Source: a bacterium
GTDB taxonomy: Bacteria; Calditrichota; Calditrichia; RBG-13-44-9; J042
DNA: 10,694 nucleotides
Direction of reading: 5' to 3'
Assembly (NCBI GenBank): GCA_015494485.1
Contig: WGBF01000506.1
Coordinates: 1-10,694, forward strand
The position numbers and the translations under genes are program-made. Positions 1-8,102 of the stretch are shown piece by piece. The notes beneath the pieces are model-generated. The model worked only from the letters and a program-made list of their open reading frames with translations. It had not been told where the DNA came from and made no database searches. Every line of letters begins with the position of its first letter. Position 1 is the first letter of the stretch.

Positions 1-1
1 A

Positions 2-520
2 CCGAAATTGTTGCAGGGCGCGCGCCAGGCAGGCATGACCACTTCACTGGATATTCAATGGGATCCGGCAGAGGAATGGAATTTTGACGCGGAGGCAATT
101 CTGCCCTTCGTGGATGTGTTTTTGCCCAATGAAGCTGAGGTTCTGGCATTAACCGGTGCGCAAAATGCCATCGAGGGCGGCCGGAAACTGGCACGCGTCG
201 GGAATATTGTGGTGGTCAAGCAGGGGAGCCGCGGCGCTACGGTAATTCATGGAGATATGGTGATTCATCATAACGGCTTTCGCAATGAAGACGTGGTGGA
301 TGCCATTGGGGCCGGAGATAGTTTCAATGCGGGCTTTATCCACCAATTTATCCAGGGGCATTCTCTGGAACGATGCTTGACCGTTGCCAATCTGATGGGA
401 GCCATCAATACCACAGCAGCCGGGGGAACCGGCGCGTTCACATCCCCGGAAGCCATTGAACAACGGGCCCGGGAGCGTTTTGGACAGGATATCCGTTTAA
501 CGGTGGAGTATCAGCAATGA
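2..520 (+). CDS. PfkB/ribokinase-family carbohydrate kinase, C-terminal part (5' truncated)
   Basis: Cytosolic sugar kinase of the PfkB (ribokinase) superfamily, which transfers phosphate from ATP to a sugar hydroxyl. The reading frame is open to the left edge, so the real start and the N-terminal sugar-binding part lie outside the window. The TTG at 8 is not a credible start. Visible family marks are the NEAEVLALTG segment, typical of the middle of these kinases, the VVVKQGSRGA strand, and the PfkB signature 2 region VDAIGAGDSFNAGF, whose GAGD holds the anion hole and the catalytic Asp. The C-terminal helices look complete, so the enzyme is probably functional. The substrate cannot be assigned from this half; ribose, fructose, KDG or a nucleoside are all possible. 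The stop overlaps the start of the next gene (ATGA), so the two are probably translationally coupled. Family assignment is confident and the substrate is unknown. Confidence 0.93.
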   Translation, partial: PKLLQGARQAGMTTSLDIQWDPAEEWNFDAEAILPFVDVFLPNEAEVLALTGAQNAIEGGRKLARVGNIVVVKQGSRGATVIHGDMVIHHNGFRNEDVVDAIGAGDSFNAGFIHQFIQGHSLERCLTVANLMGAINTTAAGGTGAFTSPEAIEQRARERFGQDIRLTVEYQQ

Positions 521-2235
521 AACGGGTAATGATCAGCCTGGTGTGGAGCATTGCGCTGTTTGTTACGGTTTACGGACGGGTGTGGGTCGTGGCACCCTCG
601 GGCGGGGACTTTACCAAAATTCAGGATGCATTAAATCGGGCAACGGCCGGCGATACCATTCTGGTGCGGGAGAAAAGCACTCCCTATTACGAGCAAATTT
701 ACTTTCCCAACAGTGGCAATGCCACACAGGGCTATATTAACCTGATGGCTTATCCTGGGGAACACCCGGTTCTGGACGGCACTGGCGGCCGGCGCAGTAA
801 TATGATGGCCATTAAAAATCAAAATTACATCCGCATCATTGGGTTCGAAATTCAGAATCTGAAAAATGTGAACGACGGCTCAGCTATCCGGATTTCGGGT
901 TATGGTTCCCACATCGAAATTCGCAATAACATTATTCATGATATTCGCGGTACCAGTGCCATGGGCATTACCGTCTATGGCACCCACAGCAATCCCATCG
1001 AATATCTCATCATCGATGGCAATGAGGTTTACAACTGCCAGCCAGCCCCCAGCGAAGCGATTACATTAAATGGCAATGTGACCCATTTCGAGGTTACCAA
1101 TAACATTGTGCGGGATGTGAACAATATTGGGATTGACTTCATTGGCGGAGAAACAGACATCCAGCCGGATACCGCACTGGTGGCCCGAAATGGCATTTGT
1201 CGGGGGAACCAGGTGTATCGGGCCAATTCCAGTTATGGGGATGGTTACGCGGCCGGAATTTATGTGGATGGTGGCCGGGATATTATTATTGAAAACAACA
1301 TCGTTAGCGGCAGTGACCTGGGGATTGAAATTGGAGCCGAAAATGCCGGAATGGTCACGCGGGGGGTCATTGTTCGCAATAATGTATTATATCTGAACGA
1401 AAAGACTGGATTAGTCTTTGGCGGATATGCCAGCTATACCGGACGCGTTCGGCATTGCCAGTTTACAGGGAATACGCTGTATAAGAACGATGTGCTTCAC
1501 GCCGGATGGGGCGAACTGTGGATTCAATATGCTTCCAACTGTGAAATTCGCAATAACATTTTTTATGCCAATGACCAGAATCGCCTGTCCTATTCGGAAA
1601 GTGGCAATGTCAACAATGTACTGGATTACAATTTGTGGTTTACGGAGTCCGGTACCGCAGAATTTGTGTGGCGGGGACACCGGTATACGTCGTTAGCGCA
1701 ATTTCAGCAGGCGACCGGTCAAAGCGCCCATGGCTTGTTTGCGGATCCGCGTTTTCAGGATGCTGGCAATGCGGATTTTCATCTGAGCCAGAATTCCCCC
1801 GCAATTGACCGCGGCGACCCGGCGTATCAGGCTGCCGCCGGGGAAACAGACATGGATGGCGAAGCACGAATCGCCAACGGCCGTGTGGATATCGGCGCAG
1901 ATGAATACGGCTCTGTGGTGAAAATTGGTGTTTGGGGAGAGAGACACCTGTCCCGTGCTTTCCAATTATTGCCGGCATATCCCAATCCCTTTAACGGGAG
2001 CATTAACATTCCGGTGCGGCAGGGCCGCTCTGCAGAAACGGTGCGCGTTTGGATAATGGACCTCCTGGGCCGACGGGTGGCCCAATTGCAGCCGGTAGTG
2101 GAAAGTGGGGGGCTTTTGCAATATCGCTGGCAGGGCATGGATGCCACTGGTAATCCCGTGGCGAGCGGGATGTATTTTATTGTAGCGCAATCCGGCTTAA
2201 ACCGGGCTGTTGAGCGCATTTTGTTAAAACGATAG
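517..2235 (+). CDS. Exported right-handed parallel beta-helix protein with C-terminal T9SS sorting domain
   Basis: Predicted exported protein of 572 residues. Residues 1 to about 20 form a signal peptide (basic MKR, then a hydrophobic stretch ending near TVYG). The next ~380 residues are a right-handed parallel beta-helix: about 22-residue turns rich in Asn ladders, such as IEIRNNIIHDI, FEVTNNIVRDV, IIIENNIVSGS and CEIRNNIFYAND. This fold is used by pectate lyase-like and other polysaccharide-active proteins. From residue 409 there is an ADPRF...FHLSQNSPAIDRG segment, ending in VDIGADEYG near 456-463, a tail common in 'choice-of-anchor Q' beta-helix proteins. Residues ~480-572 are a sorting module beginning PAYPNPFNGS (PNPFN at 489) and ending GMYFIVAQSG...RILLKR, implying T9SS export and surface attachment or release. 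The ATG overlaps the kinase stop by 4 nt. A glycan-lyase or glycan-binding role is inferred; I cannot identify catalytic residues, so it could be non-enzymatic. Confidence 0.9.
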   Translation: MKRVMISLVWSIALFVTVYGRVWVVAPSGGDFTKIQDALNRATAGDTILVREKSTPYYEQIYFPNSGNATQGYINLMAYPGEHPVLDGTGGRRSNMMAIKNQNYIRIIGFEIQNLKNVNDGSAIRISGYGSHIEIRNNIIHDIRGTSAMGITVYGTHSNPIEYLIIDGNEVYNCQPAPSEAITLNGNVTHFEVTNNIVRDVNNIGIDFIGGETDIQPDTALVARNGICRGNQVYRANSSYGDGYAAGIYVDGGRDIIIENNIVSGSDLGIEIGAENAGMVTRGVIVRNNVLYLNEKTGLVFGGYASYTGRVRHCQFTGNTLYKNDVLHAGWGELWIQYASNCEIRNNIFYANDQNRLSYSESGNVNNVLDYNLWFTESGTAEFVWRGHRYTSLAQFQQATGQSAHGLFADPRFQDAGNADFHLSQNSPAIDRGDPAYQAAAGETDMDGEARIANGRVDIGADEYGSVVKIGVWGERHLSRAFQLLPAYPNPFNGSINIPVRQGRSAETVRVWIMDLLGRRVAQLQPVVESGGLLQYRWQGMDATGNPVASGMYFIVAQSGLNRAVERILLKR

Positions 2236-2286
2236 GCAACCGAGGGAAGCATGCGGCAGGGATGCCTGAGCATTTGAACCCAAAAT

Positions 2287-2293
2287 AGGAGGT
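2287..2293 (+). promoter_or_regulatory. Strong Shine-Dalgarno site for the gene at 2301
   Basis: AGGAGGT lies 7 nt upstream of the ATG at 2301. It is the best ribosome-binding site in the window and fixes this start. Most other genes here have weak sites or rely on overlap with the preceding gene, so this secreted protein may be translated at a higher level than its neighbours. That last point is inference. Confidence 0.85.
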
Positions 2294-2300
2294 ACTTCTC

Positions 2301-3977
2301 ATGAAGCAATTGGTTACAGCACTCGGAATGCTTTTAATTGTGGCGGGGATGATGTTTGCCCAGATTACCATTGACGGGGATATGCTGGACTGGCAAAACA
2401 TTCAGCCACTGGATCAGGACCCCGCCAATGAACCGCTGGGTGATAACACTGCCTATGGTCCCAGTTTTGACTTAATGGACCTGTACATCACCCACGATTC
2501 CAATTACGTGTACGTCCGGATTGATATTGACCCCGCCGGAACTTTTTCATCCATGTTTAATTATGACAATCCACCGGTTCTGGAGTTCTACATGGATACG
2601 GAAATCGGCGATACCACCGGCTTCGATTGGGGATGGTGGAACCAGGCAATGAATTATTACATCAATCTTGCTCCGTATTTGCATCCCGATTCCACCGAGA
2701 AAAAAGCAGAGTTGTACAAGTATAATGGCGCCCGGATTCCCACCTGGGCGGAAGGCGAATTCCAGTTCATTGGGTACATTCCCATGGCGGTGAACGACGA
2801 TGATAACAAGCTGGAATTTGCCATTCCCATTGATAGTGTGAATTTTGGTACGGAATTTCGTCCCTGGGTGTATTGCGTCGCCAATTATGACTGGGACGGT
2901 GGTGCCGACCAGTTACCCGATCAATGGGCGGAATACATGCTGAAGTACGATTTTTATTATGGCGGCATGGTCTACCAACATGTGGGTGACCAGATTAACA
3001 GTCAAATTACCATTGACGGGGATATGCTGGACTGGTTGCCGGAAATGCAGGCGGACACCGGCGCCATTGCCGAAGAGCTTGGCGATATGCCCACCGGTCC
3101 CGAATTTGATGTAGCGGATGTGTATGCGACTTCGGATACCTCCTATTTTTACATGCGAATTGATATTGACCCCTCTGCCACATTTGCTGGCATGTACAGC
3201 AATTACGATAATCCACCCGCATTTCAGGTATTTTTTGATGTGAACTGGGGCGGCCACACCGGTCTGGGATATGGTGGATTCTGGCTGGTGCCACCGGATT
3301 ACATGGTGGATTTCAGTGAAGTGGTTAGCCCGGATACGGCCGCAGAATATGCCCCACTGTACTTGTACGTTGGCGATTATGATGGTGCGTATGAAGAATG
3401 GGCACTGATTGACAGCGTCGTGTTTGCAATAGACCAGGATAACAATAAAATTGAGTTTGCCGTAAAACGAAGCAGTATTAATGTGGATACGGATGTGCGT
3501 CCCTGGGTGTACGTGGTGGGCAACGAAAATTGGGACAATGAAGAATACTGGCCCAATTCTGTTGTGGAAGGCTACATGGACCCGCCGTATGTGCTGTTTA
3601 ATTACAACTTCATCGAAGGTGGGAAAGCCTGGAAGTTTGTGGAACCCGGTACGGTTGTTGGCATCGATGTCAAGCCGTTGCCGTTGGGCGCACCCGAAAC
3701 GTTCCGCATTGTGCGCAACTATCCCAATCCATTTAATCCTACTACTACCATTGAGTTTAACTTAAGCAAACGGTTACCGGTCACGTTAAAGATTTACGAC
3801 ATCCTCGGCCGCGAAGTGGCGTCCTTATTAGACCATCAAATGGTGAATCCCGGTTTGGTCCGGGTAACCTGGAATGGTACCAACAATGCGGGGCAACTTG
3901 TGGGTTCTGGCGTCTATTTCTACCGCATCGAAGCGGGAGATCACGTGGTTACCCGAAAGATGATGCTTGTCAAATAA
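2301..3977 (+). CDS. Exported protein with two tandem CBM9/DOMON-like domains and a T9SS type A sorting domain
   Basis: Predicted exported protein of 558 residues. The signal peptide is residues 1-20 (MKQL..., ending GMMFA before Q21). The mature part is an internal duplication: copy 1 spans residues 21-234 and copy 2 spans 235 to ~448. Both open with the same 11 residues, QITIDGDMLDW, and share the order FD..D.Y.T.D..Y.Y.RIDIDP, NYDNPP, NK.EFA and RPWVY. An ITIDG.L.DW opening followed by an acidic beta-sandwich resembles family 9 carbohydrate-binding modules and related DOMON-like domains; that match is by eye. Both copies are rich in Trp, Tyr and Asp, fitting ligand or calcium binding. Residues ~465-558 form a canonical sorting domain (NYPNPFNPTTTIEF at 474, IYDILGREVASL, GSGVYFYRIEAG, final KMMLVK). 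It is 65 nt downstream of the beta-helix gene and followed by a probable terminator. The likely role is surface glycan binding; the ligand is unknown. Confidence 0.88.
   Translation: MKQLVTALGMLLIVAGMMFAQITIDGDMLDWQNIQPLDQDPANEPLGDNTAYGPSFDLMDLYITHDSNYVYVRIDIDPAGTFSSMFNYDNPPVLEFYMDTEIGDTTGFDWGWWNQAMNYYINLAPYLHPDSTEKKAELYKYNGARIPTWAEGEFQFIGYIPMAVNDDDNKLEFAIPIDSVNFGTEFRPWVYCVANYDWDGGADQLPDQWAEYMLKYDFYYGGMVYQHVGDQINSQITIDGDMLDWLPEMQADTGAIAEELGDMPTGPEFDVADVYATSDTSYFYMRIDIDPSATFAGMYSNYDNPPAFQVFFDVNWGGHTGLGYGGFWLVPPDYMVDFSEVVSPDTAAEYAPLYLYVGDYDGAYEEWALIDSVVFAIDQDNNKIEFAVKRSSINVDTDVRPWVYVVGNENWDNEEYWPNSVVEGYMDPPYVLFNYNFIEGGKAWKFVEPGTVVGIDVKPLPLGAPETFRIVRNYPNPFNPTTTIEFNLSKRLPVTLKIYDILGREVASLLDHQMVNPGLVRVTWNGTNNAGQLVGSGVYFYRIEAGDHVVTRKMMLVK
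2361..3002 (+). repeat. Internal duplication, copy 1 (codes for domain 1 of the CBM9-like protein)
   Basis: First copy of a 642-bp (214-codon) coding duplication. The stretch 2364-2393 is identical base for base to 3006-3035 (30 of 30). Two further short identical blocks are 2520-2534 (same as 3159-3173) and 2859-2872 (same as 3498-3511). Between these blocks the copies have diverged at the DNA and protein levels. Confidence 0.9.
3003..3644 (+). repeat. Internal duplication, copy 2 (codes for domain 2 of the CBM9-like protein)
   Basis: Second copy of the coding duplication. It starts exactly 642 bp after copy 1; the later identical blocks are offset by 639 bp, so one codon differs by indel between them. 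The right border is approximate and set by analogy with the length of copy 1. The rest of the linker up to the PNPFN module is not duplicated. Confidence 0.85.
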
Positions 3978-3988
3978 TGCTTCATAGT

Positions 3989-4030
3989 ACCTCCCGGCTG
4001 TCCTGCAGGTTGCAGGCGGCCGGAGGTTTT
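3989..4030 (+). terminator. Probable Rho-independent terminator of the kinase/beta-helix/CBM9-like unit
   Basis: An imperfect G/C-rich hairpin begins 12 nt after the stop of the CBM9-like gene. Outer stem ACCTCC (3989-3994) pairs with GGAGGT (4022-4027). The stem continues through GGC.G/C.GCC with single-base bulges to an inner CCTGCA/TGCAGG stem and a three-base GGT loop. It is followed by TTTT including the stem end (4027-4030). The U tract is short, so termination may be incomplete. The position at the junction of two gene groups supports the call. Confidence 0.7.
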
Positions 4031-4111
4031 AGATATATGGGCAGTAATTGAACAGGTGTACTTTTCAAACAAATTAAAATGTAATAACCAACTATTGTAC
4101 AGGTAAGCACT
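4031..4111 (+). promoter_or_regulatory. AT-rich leader likely to hold the promoter of the receptor operon
   Basis: This AT-rich 81-bp stretch lies between the terminator and the ATG at 4112, so a promoter for the downstream operon is expected here. A possible -35-like TTGAAC lies at 4048-4053, and TAAAAT (4075-4080) and TAATAA (4082-4087) are candidate -10-like boxes, but the spacing is not convincing and no clear Bacteroidota-type TAnnTTTG box stands out. AGGT at 4101-4104, 7 nt before the ATG, is a usable weak ribosome-binding site. No riboswitch-like conserved core was seen. Confidence 0.3.
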
Positions 4112-5473
4112 ATGAAACGATTGGGGATAGTGGTAGCCACGACGCTGGTGGGACTGGTATTGCAGTTTGGCTGCATGCCGGACCGTATGCCCCCGGCACC
4201 GGTTGAAATCGATCGACCGGAATTTCTGGGGTTTGCCCCGCAGGATAGCGGCGGATTGAATGTTCCCTTGACCGATCCGGTAATTATGTTTTTTAATGAA
4301 GAAATGGACCTGAGTACCTTTCCGGATAATTTTGAATTGACCAGTGTAAGTGGCACCATTCCGGGGAACTTCACCAAACCGGATACCAATAAAAATGTGG
4401 TTATCTTTACCCCTTCTCAGCCCATGAACCCTGCCGAAGTCTATTGGGCTGTTGTTCATGGCGGCGTGAAGGATATCCATGGAAATTCCATGATTTCCCC
4501 GATAAAAGAGGATGAACCGCAGAAAACCTGGTTTTTTACGACCGGTAAATATGCCGAAGGGGGATTCCCGCACATTTTTATTACCGATAAGGTGGCGGGT
4601 GATCGCATTTATTTAGGCGGTGAATTGAATCACTACTTAAACCAATACGATGGAGTGGTCAGCAAAAGCAGCCGCTTACGGGTAACCCCGGATGGCAGTA
4701 AATTGCTGGTTACAAGCACCGAAATAAATGGTACGGTAACCGTGCTGAATCCCCAGACCGTAGAGGTAGATGGGACGGTATCCGTGGGCCGGGGCCCCGA
4801 TGATATTTTTGTAACCGATGACCGTGCATTTGTGGTGAATAAATCGGAAAAGACCATATCCATTATAAACCTGAATACCCTGCAGGTGGAACAAACCATT
4901 ACCTTCGACGATGGCTTTCGGCCGCGGGACATTGTGTATTCCCAATCTGCGGACAAATTGTTTGTTTCATCCAATGCGTTAAGCAATTATTCGGTTATTC
5001 GGGTCATTGAGGGCAGTGATTTTACCAGCTACCATGATTTAACCGGAGTACTGCCCCGCAAGCGCAGCCGGGACATGGAAATTTCCCCCGATGGAAATTT
5101 GATTTTTATTGCAGAAGATTACACGGCCACAGTGGTGGTGTTAAATGCCCAAACGGAGGAGGTTGTTAAAACGTTTTCGCTGGAATTTACCCGAACCGTT
5201 GATGGGTGTGTAGGACCACAGGCATATTATGTGGCTATGTACGCGGGAGGGGTGTACAAAATTGGGTATCAATCTCTGGAAGTGGAAGGTCTGGCGGATT
5301 TGGGCAAAACTCTGAACAGTGTGGCGGCAACCGCGGCCGGTGAGTTACTTTACGTCCTCTCACCGGTTGATTCTTCCATTACGCTGGTGGAAACCAGCAC
5401 CATGACCCGGATCTCGGAATTTCACGTTCCCGGTGCCCTGAAACGGGTAGCGGTAAGTGTTCAAAATTATTGA
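4112..5473 (+). CDS. Predicted lipoprotein: SbsA-like Ig domain followed by a YVTN-type beta-propeller
   Basis: Predicted lipoprotein of 453 residues. The N-terminus (MKRLGIVV..., hydrophobic to L17) leads to LQFGC with Cys21 as the likely lipidated residue. The -3 to -1 residues QFG are an unusual lipobox, so lipidation is probable but not certain. Residues ~33-150 resemble a bacterial Ig-like (Big_5/SbsA) domain: a LGFAPQDSGGLNVPL start, IMFFNEEMDLSTF, NVVIFTPSQPMNPAEVYWAVV, and a closing KTWFFTTG. Residues ~155-453 are a beta-propeller with repeated strands and turns such as VTPDGSKLLVT (191), ISPDGNLIFIAE (324), TVTVLNPQTVEVDGTVSVG and ISIINLNTLQVEQTI, the YVTN/YncE pattern. Such propellers usually bind ligands or proteins rather than catalyse. 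It is the first gene of its unit, 22 nt before the TonB-dependent receptor, so a surface-exposed partner of that receptor is the most attractive role (inferred). A periplasmic scaffold is the alternative. Confidence 0.87.
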   Translation: MKRLGIVVATTLVGLVLQFGCMPDRMPPAPVEIDRPEFLGFAPQDSGGLNVPLTDPVIMFFNEEMDLSTFPDNFELTSVSGTIPGNFTKPDTNKNVVIFTPSQPMNPAEVYWAVVHGGVKDIHGNSMISPIKEDEPQKTWFFTTGKYAEGGFPHIFITDKVAGDRIYLGGELNHYLNQYDGVVSKSSRLRVTPDGSKLLVTSTEINGTVTVLNPQTVEVDGTVSVGRGPDDIFVTDDRAFVVNKSEKTISIINLNTLQVEQTITFDDGFRPRDIVYSQSADKLFVSSNALSNYSVIRVIEGSDFTSYHDLTGVLPRKRSRDMEISPDGNLIFIAEDYTATVVVLNAQTEEVVKTFSLEFTRTVDGCVGPQAYYVAMYAGGVYKIGYQSLEVEGLADLGKTLNSVAATAAGELLYVLSPVDSSITLVETSTMTRISEFHVPGALKRVAVSVQNY

Positions 5474-5495
5474 ACATAAACTGAATTGGTGATAT

Positions 5496-8102
5496 ATGAA
5501 AACACGCAATTTTGCCATGAAAAAACATGTAGGCCAAGCACAGTTTTTCAATTTCCTCTTATTTATCAAGGCATGGCTACTCATTTTGCTCGGGGTGGCT
5601 ATTGGTGGGTTACAGGCGCAAACCGGTGGTAAAATAGTTGGAACCGTGGTGGATGCGGAAAGTGGCGATCCGCTGATTGGTGCCAATATTGTTATTGAAG
5701 GCACCACAATGGGAGCTGCGGCGGATGAGGAAGGATTCTTCATGATCATCGATGTGCCGCCCGGGGTGTACACCGTGGTTGCGGAAATGATTGGATACCA
5801 GAAGGCCGTGGCGACCAACGTGAAGGTGGTGAGTAATCTAACCACAAAATTAAAATTTAAACTTAAACCCACTACCATTGAGGGGGAAGAAGTTCGGGTT
5901 GAGGCCTATAAAAACCCACCGGTGCAACAGGACCTGACATATAAAATTCAGGCCGTAACCGCTGCAGAGATTGCCCGGGTTCCCATTATTACCGTGCGGG
6001 ACCTGTTAACCCAGCAGGCCGGGATTGTGCGCCAGATTCGGACAGCGCCGGTTAGCAGCCTGCCGGTTTTCGGGCAATTTGCCACCATTCCCTCGGATGG
6101 ATTACACTTCCGTGGAGGTCGGGAAAACGAAACCCTGTTCCTTTTGGACGGGGTGATGGTGAATGACCAGTTGTGGGGTGGTTTTAATATCGACAAAATC
6201 AGTGAATTGCTGATTAACTCCATGGAAACCTATTCCGGTACCTTTGGGCCGGAATATGGATATGCCATGTCCGGTGTGGTGAGCGTGTCAACGCTGGAGC
6301 CTTCCGGCGTAAAACCAACCTGGGGATTTAAAGCATTTTCCGACAAGCATGGAATTAAGGGGGCTTCCCACAACACCTATTCTGTGGATTTGGCCTATTC
6401 CTCCCTGTTACCGTTTGCCCGTTCCCTGGGGTTAACAGTGGCCCATCGGGTGTATAGTACAGATGGCTACATCTATGGCTACATCTATCCCAATTATGTG
6501 GATAGCGAAGGTACGGACAAATCCGGTACCCCCAAAAAGGTGCCCATGCAGTATCTGGACACCCAATTTACCTACGGGAAACTGGTGTGGAAACCGTCCA
6601 GCAACTTTAGCATGCGGATCGGTGGATATTTGGGGAAAACACAAAAAGGAGTTTACAATCATTATTTTAAATACAACCCCTATGGTACGCCGCGCGTCTG
6701 GTTGGATGATGATTTAATTTACACCAAAGTGGACTGGGTCATCAGTCCCAAAACCATCATGAAGTTCAACCTGTCTCACTACCTGCGTTTATTTAAATCG
6801 TACGTCTGGGACAATCCGGAATACTATCAGGTTATCCCCCAGATTGGCGGCGGTGAATTTTCCATTGCCGGGGAGGACTGGGTGTACTTCAATTCCGAAT
6901 TCCGCCGAACCAACGTTTCGCTCGATTTCTTGACTCAGATTGGAAAAATCCATTCCGTAACCTCGGGAATCAGTTTCAGTCAGCTAAAAACGCACATGAT
7001 TCGTCGCAATCCGGATGGCTGGGTGGCGTTGGAAGAGTACAATTACAATCCCACGGAAGCCAGCTTTTACCTTCACGACAAAATGGAATTCGATGACATG
7101 GGATTGATTGTAAATGCGGGGTTCCGGGCCGACTACGTGGATACCAAACATGATGTGTTGGTTAACGTGCTGGAAAAACGGGAACCGGATGCACCCCTAA
7201 CGCGAGCTAAACCGCACTTTTTTATTGGACCGCGGTTGGGGGTTAGTTTTCCTGTGGCGGAAAAAATGGCCTTTCGCTTTGGTTACGGACATTATTATCA
7301 GTATCCGGCTTACTTTAAAGTATTTGAAGGCTACTTTTACTCTCAGGCCACCGGGCAGTATCGCCCCAATCCCAATATTGAGCAAACACCAATTGCCGAC
7401 ACCGAAATAAAGCCCGAAAAAACCATTAATTATGAAGCGGGTGTTCAGGCGCGCATTAGTAATGACGTAAGCCTTGATGTGGTGGGGTTTTACCGGAAAA
7501 GTTCCAACCTCATCGGGGTGAAGGTGGAAGAAAGTCCCCAGGGCGATATTGTGACTGTGCTGGGGAATATTGACTACTCCACCGTCAAGGGAATTGAGGT
7601 GAGCCTGCGAAAACAGTTTTCCAACAATTTTAGTGCGTTTTTTAACTACACGTTTACCAAAACGCTGGTCACAACTTCCGTGTTGTTTGAGCGCGCGCAG
7701 GATGTTTCCCGAACCTTTCCGGCAAATTGGGACCAGCCCCATTCATTCCGCGCCAATATCTATTATGAACACCCCAAAGGGTGGGGCTTTTCCCTGTATG
7801 CCAGTGCTTCCAGCGGTTTTCCGTACACCCGATCCCGCTTTAATCCCAATGGCGAACGGGCACCCTGGATTTCGGATACCAATTTGAACCTCTTTAAAAA
7901 TTTCAAATGGTTTGGTTTTAAACAACAATTCTACATTCAAATATTGAATGTCATTAATCGCCGCAATGTGTGGTGGGTTTACCCGGATTCGGGTATTCCG
8001 GGCGATGATGCCAACCCCGCCACATCCCATGATTATACGGACAATCCGGCCATGTACGGGCCTGGACGGGTTATTCAATTTGGGGTGAAATTATGGAACT
8101 GA
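5496..8102 (+). CDS. TonB-dependent outer-membrane receptor with N-terminal carboxypeptidase-regulatory-like domain
   Basis: Outer-membrane beta-barrel receptor of 868 residues that imports a ligand using energy from TonB-ExbBD. The signal peptide probably ends at LQA41, before Q42. Residues ~46-127 are a CarboxypepD_reg-like beta-sandwich (GKIVGTVVDAESGDPLIGANI...DEEGFFMI...PPGVYTVVAEMIGYQ). GEEVRVEA (130-137) is TonB-box-like. The plug covers ~140-265 with the receptor motif RGGRENETLFLLDGV (RGGR at 206, LLDG at 216) and closes with GYAMSGVVSVST. The rest is barrel with many aromatic-rich strands, and the chain ends VIQFGVKLWN, not in Phe. ATG 5496 has only a weak GGTGA very close by. ATG 5517 (Met8) would give a more usual signal peptide length but has no Shine-Dalgarno site. 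It follows the propeller lipoprotein by 22 nt and overlaps the next gene by 10 nt. No SusD is encoded beside it. The ligand is unknown. Confidence 0.95.
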   Translation: MKTRNFAMKKHVGQAQFFNFLLFIKAWLLILLGVAIGGLQAQTGGKIVGTVVDAESGDPLIGANIVIEGTTMGAAADEEGFFMIIDVPPGVYTVVAEMIGYQKAVATNVKVVSNLTTKLKFKLKPTTIEGEEVRVEAYKNPPVQQDLTYKIQAVTAAEIARVPIITVRDLLTQQAGIVRQIRTAPVSSLPVFGQFATIPSDGLHFRGGRENETLFLLDGVMVNDQLWGGFNIDKISELLINSMETYSGTFGPEYGYAMSGVVSVSTLEPSGVKPTWGFKAFSDKHGIKGASHNTYSVDLAYSSLLPFARSLGLTVAHRVYSTDGYIYGYIYPNYVDSEGTDKSGTPKKVPMQYLDTQFTYGKLVWKPSSNFSMRIGGYLGKTQKGVYNHYFKYNPYGTPRVWLDDDLIYTKVDWVISPKTIMKFNLSHYLRLFKSYVWDNPEYYQVIPQIGGGEFSIAGEDWVYFNSEFRRTNVSLDFLTQIGKIHSVTSGISFSQLKTHMIRRNPDGWVALEEYNYNPTEASFYLHDKMEFDDMGLIVNAGFRADYVDTKHDVLVNVLEKREPDAPLTRAKPHFFIGPRLGVSFPVAEKMAFRFGYGHYYQYPAYFKVFEGYFYSQATGQYRPNPNIEQTPIADTEIKPEKTINYEAGVQARISNDVSLDVVGFYRKSSNLIGVKVEESPQGDIVTVLGNIDYSTVKGIEVSLRKQFSNNFSAFFNYTFTKTLVTTSVLFERAQDVSRTFPANWDQPHSFRANIYYEHPKGWGFSLYASASSGFPYTRSRFNPNGERAPWISDTNLNLFKNFKWFGFKQQFYIQILNVINRRNVWWVYPDSGIPGDDANPATSHDYTDNPAMYGPGRVIQFGVKLWN
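6465..6488 (+). repeat. 12-bp perfect tandem duplication inside the receptor gene
   Basis: GGCTACATCTAT occurs twice in a row, in frame, encoding GYIYGYIY at receptor residues 324-331. It lies early in the barrel, probably in a strand or loop near the surface. It looks like a small slippage duplication that left the frame intact. Confidence 0.8.

Noticed and set aside
8..10. TTG as true start of the sugar kinase
   Set aside because: The frame is open to the left edge and the visible part is only the C-terminal half of a PfkB kinase, so the start lies upstream.
3978..4111. Cobalamin or other riboswitch before the receptor operon
   Set aside because: The gap is only 134 bp, much of it a terminator hairpin, and no B12-box-like or other conserved aptamer core was seen.
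3941..4573. Antisense open frame of about 210 codons across the terminator and the start of the lipoprotein gene
   Set aside because: It runs opposite to a well-supported gene, spans a hairpin region and shows no recognisable domain or ribosome-binding site; it is a shadow frame.
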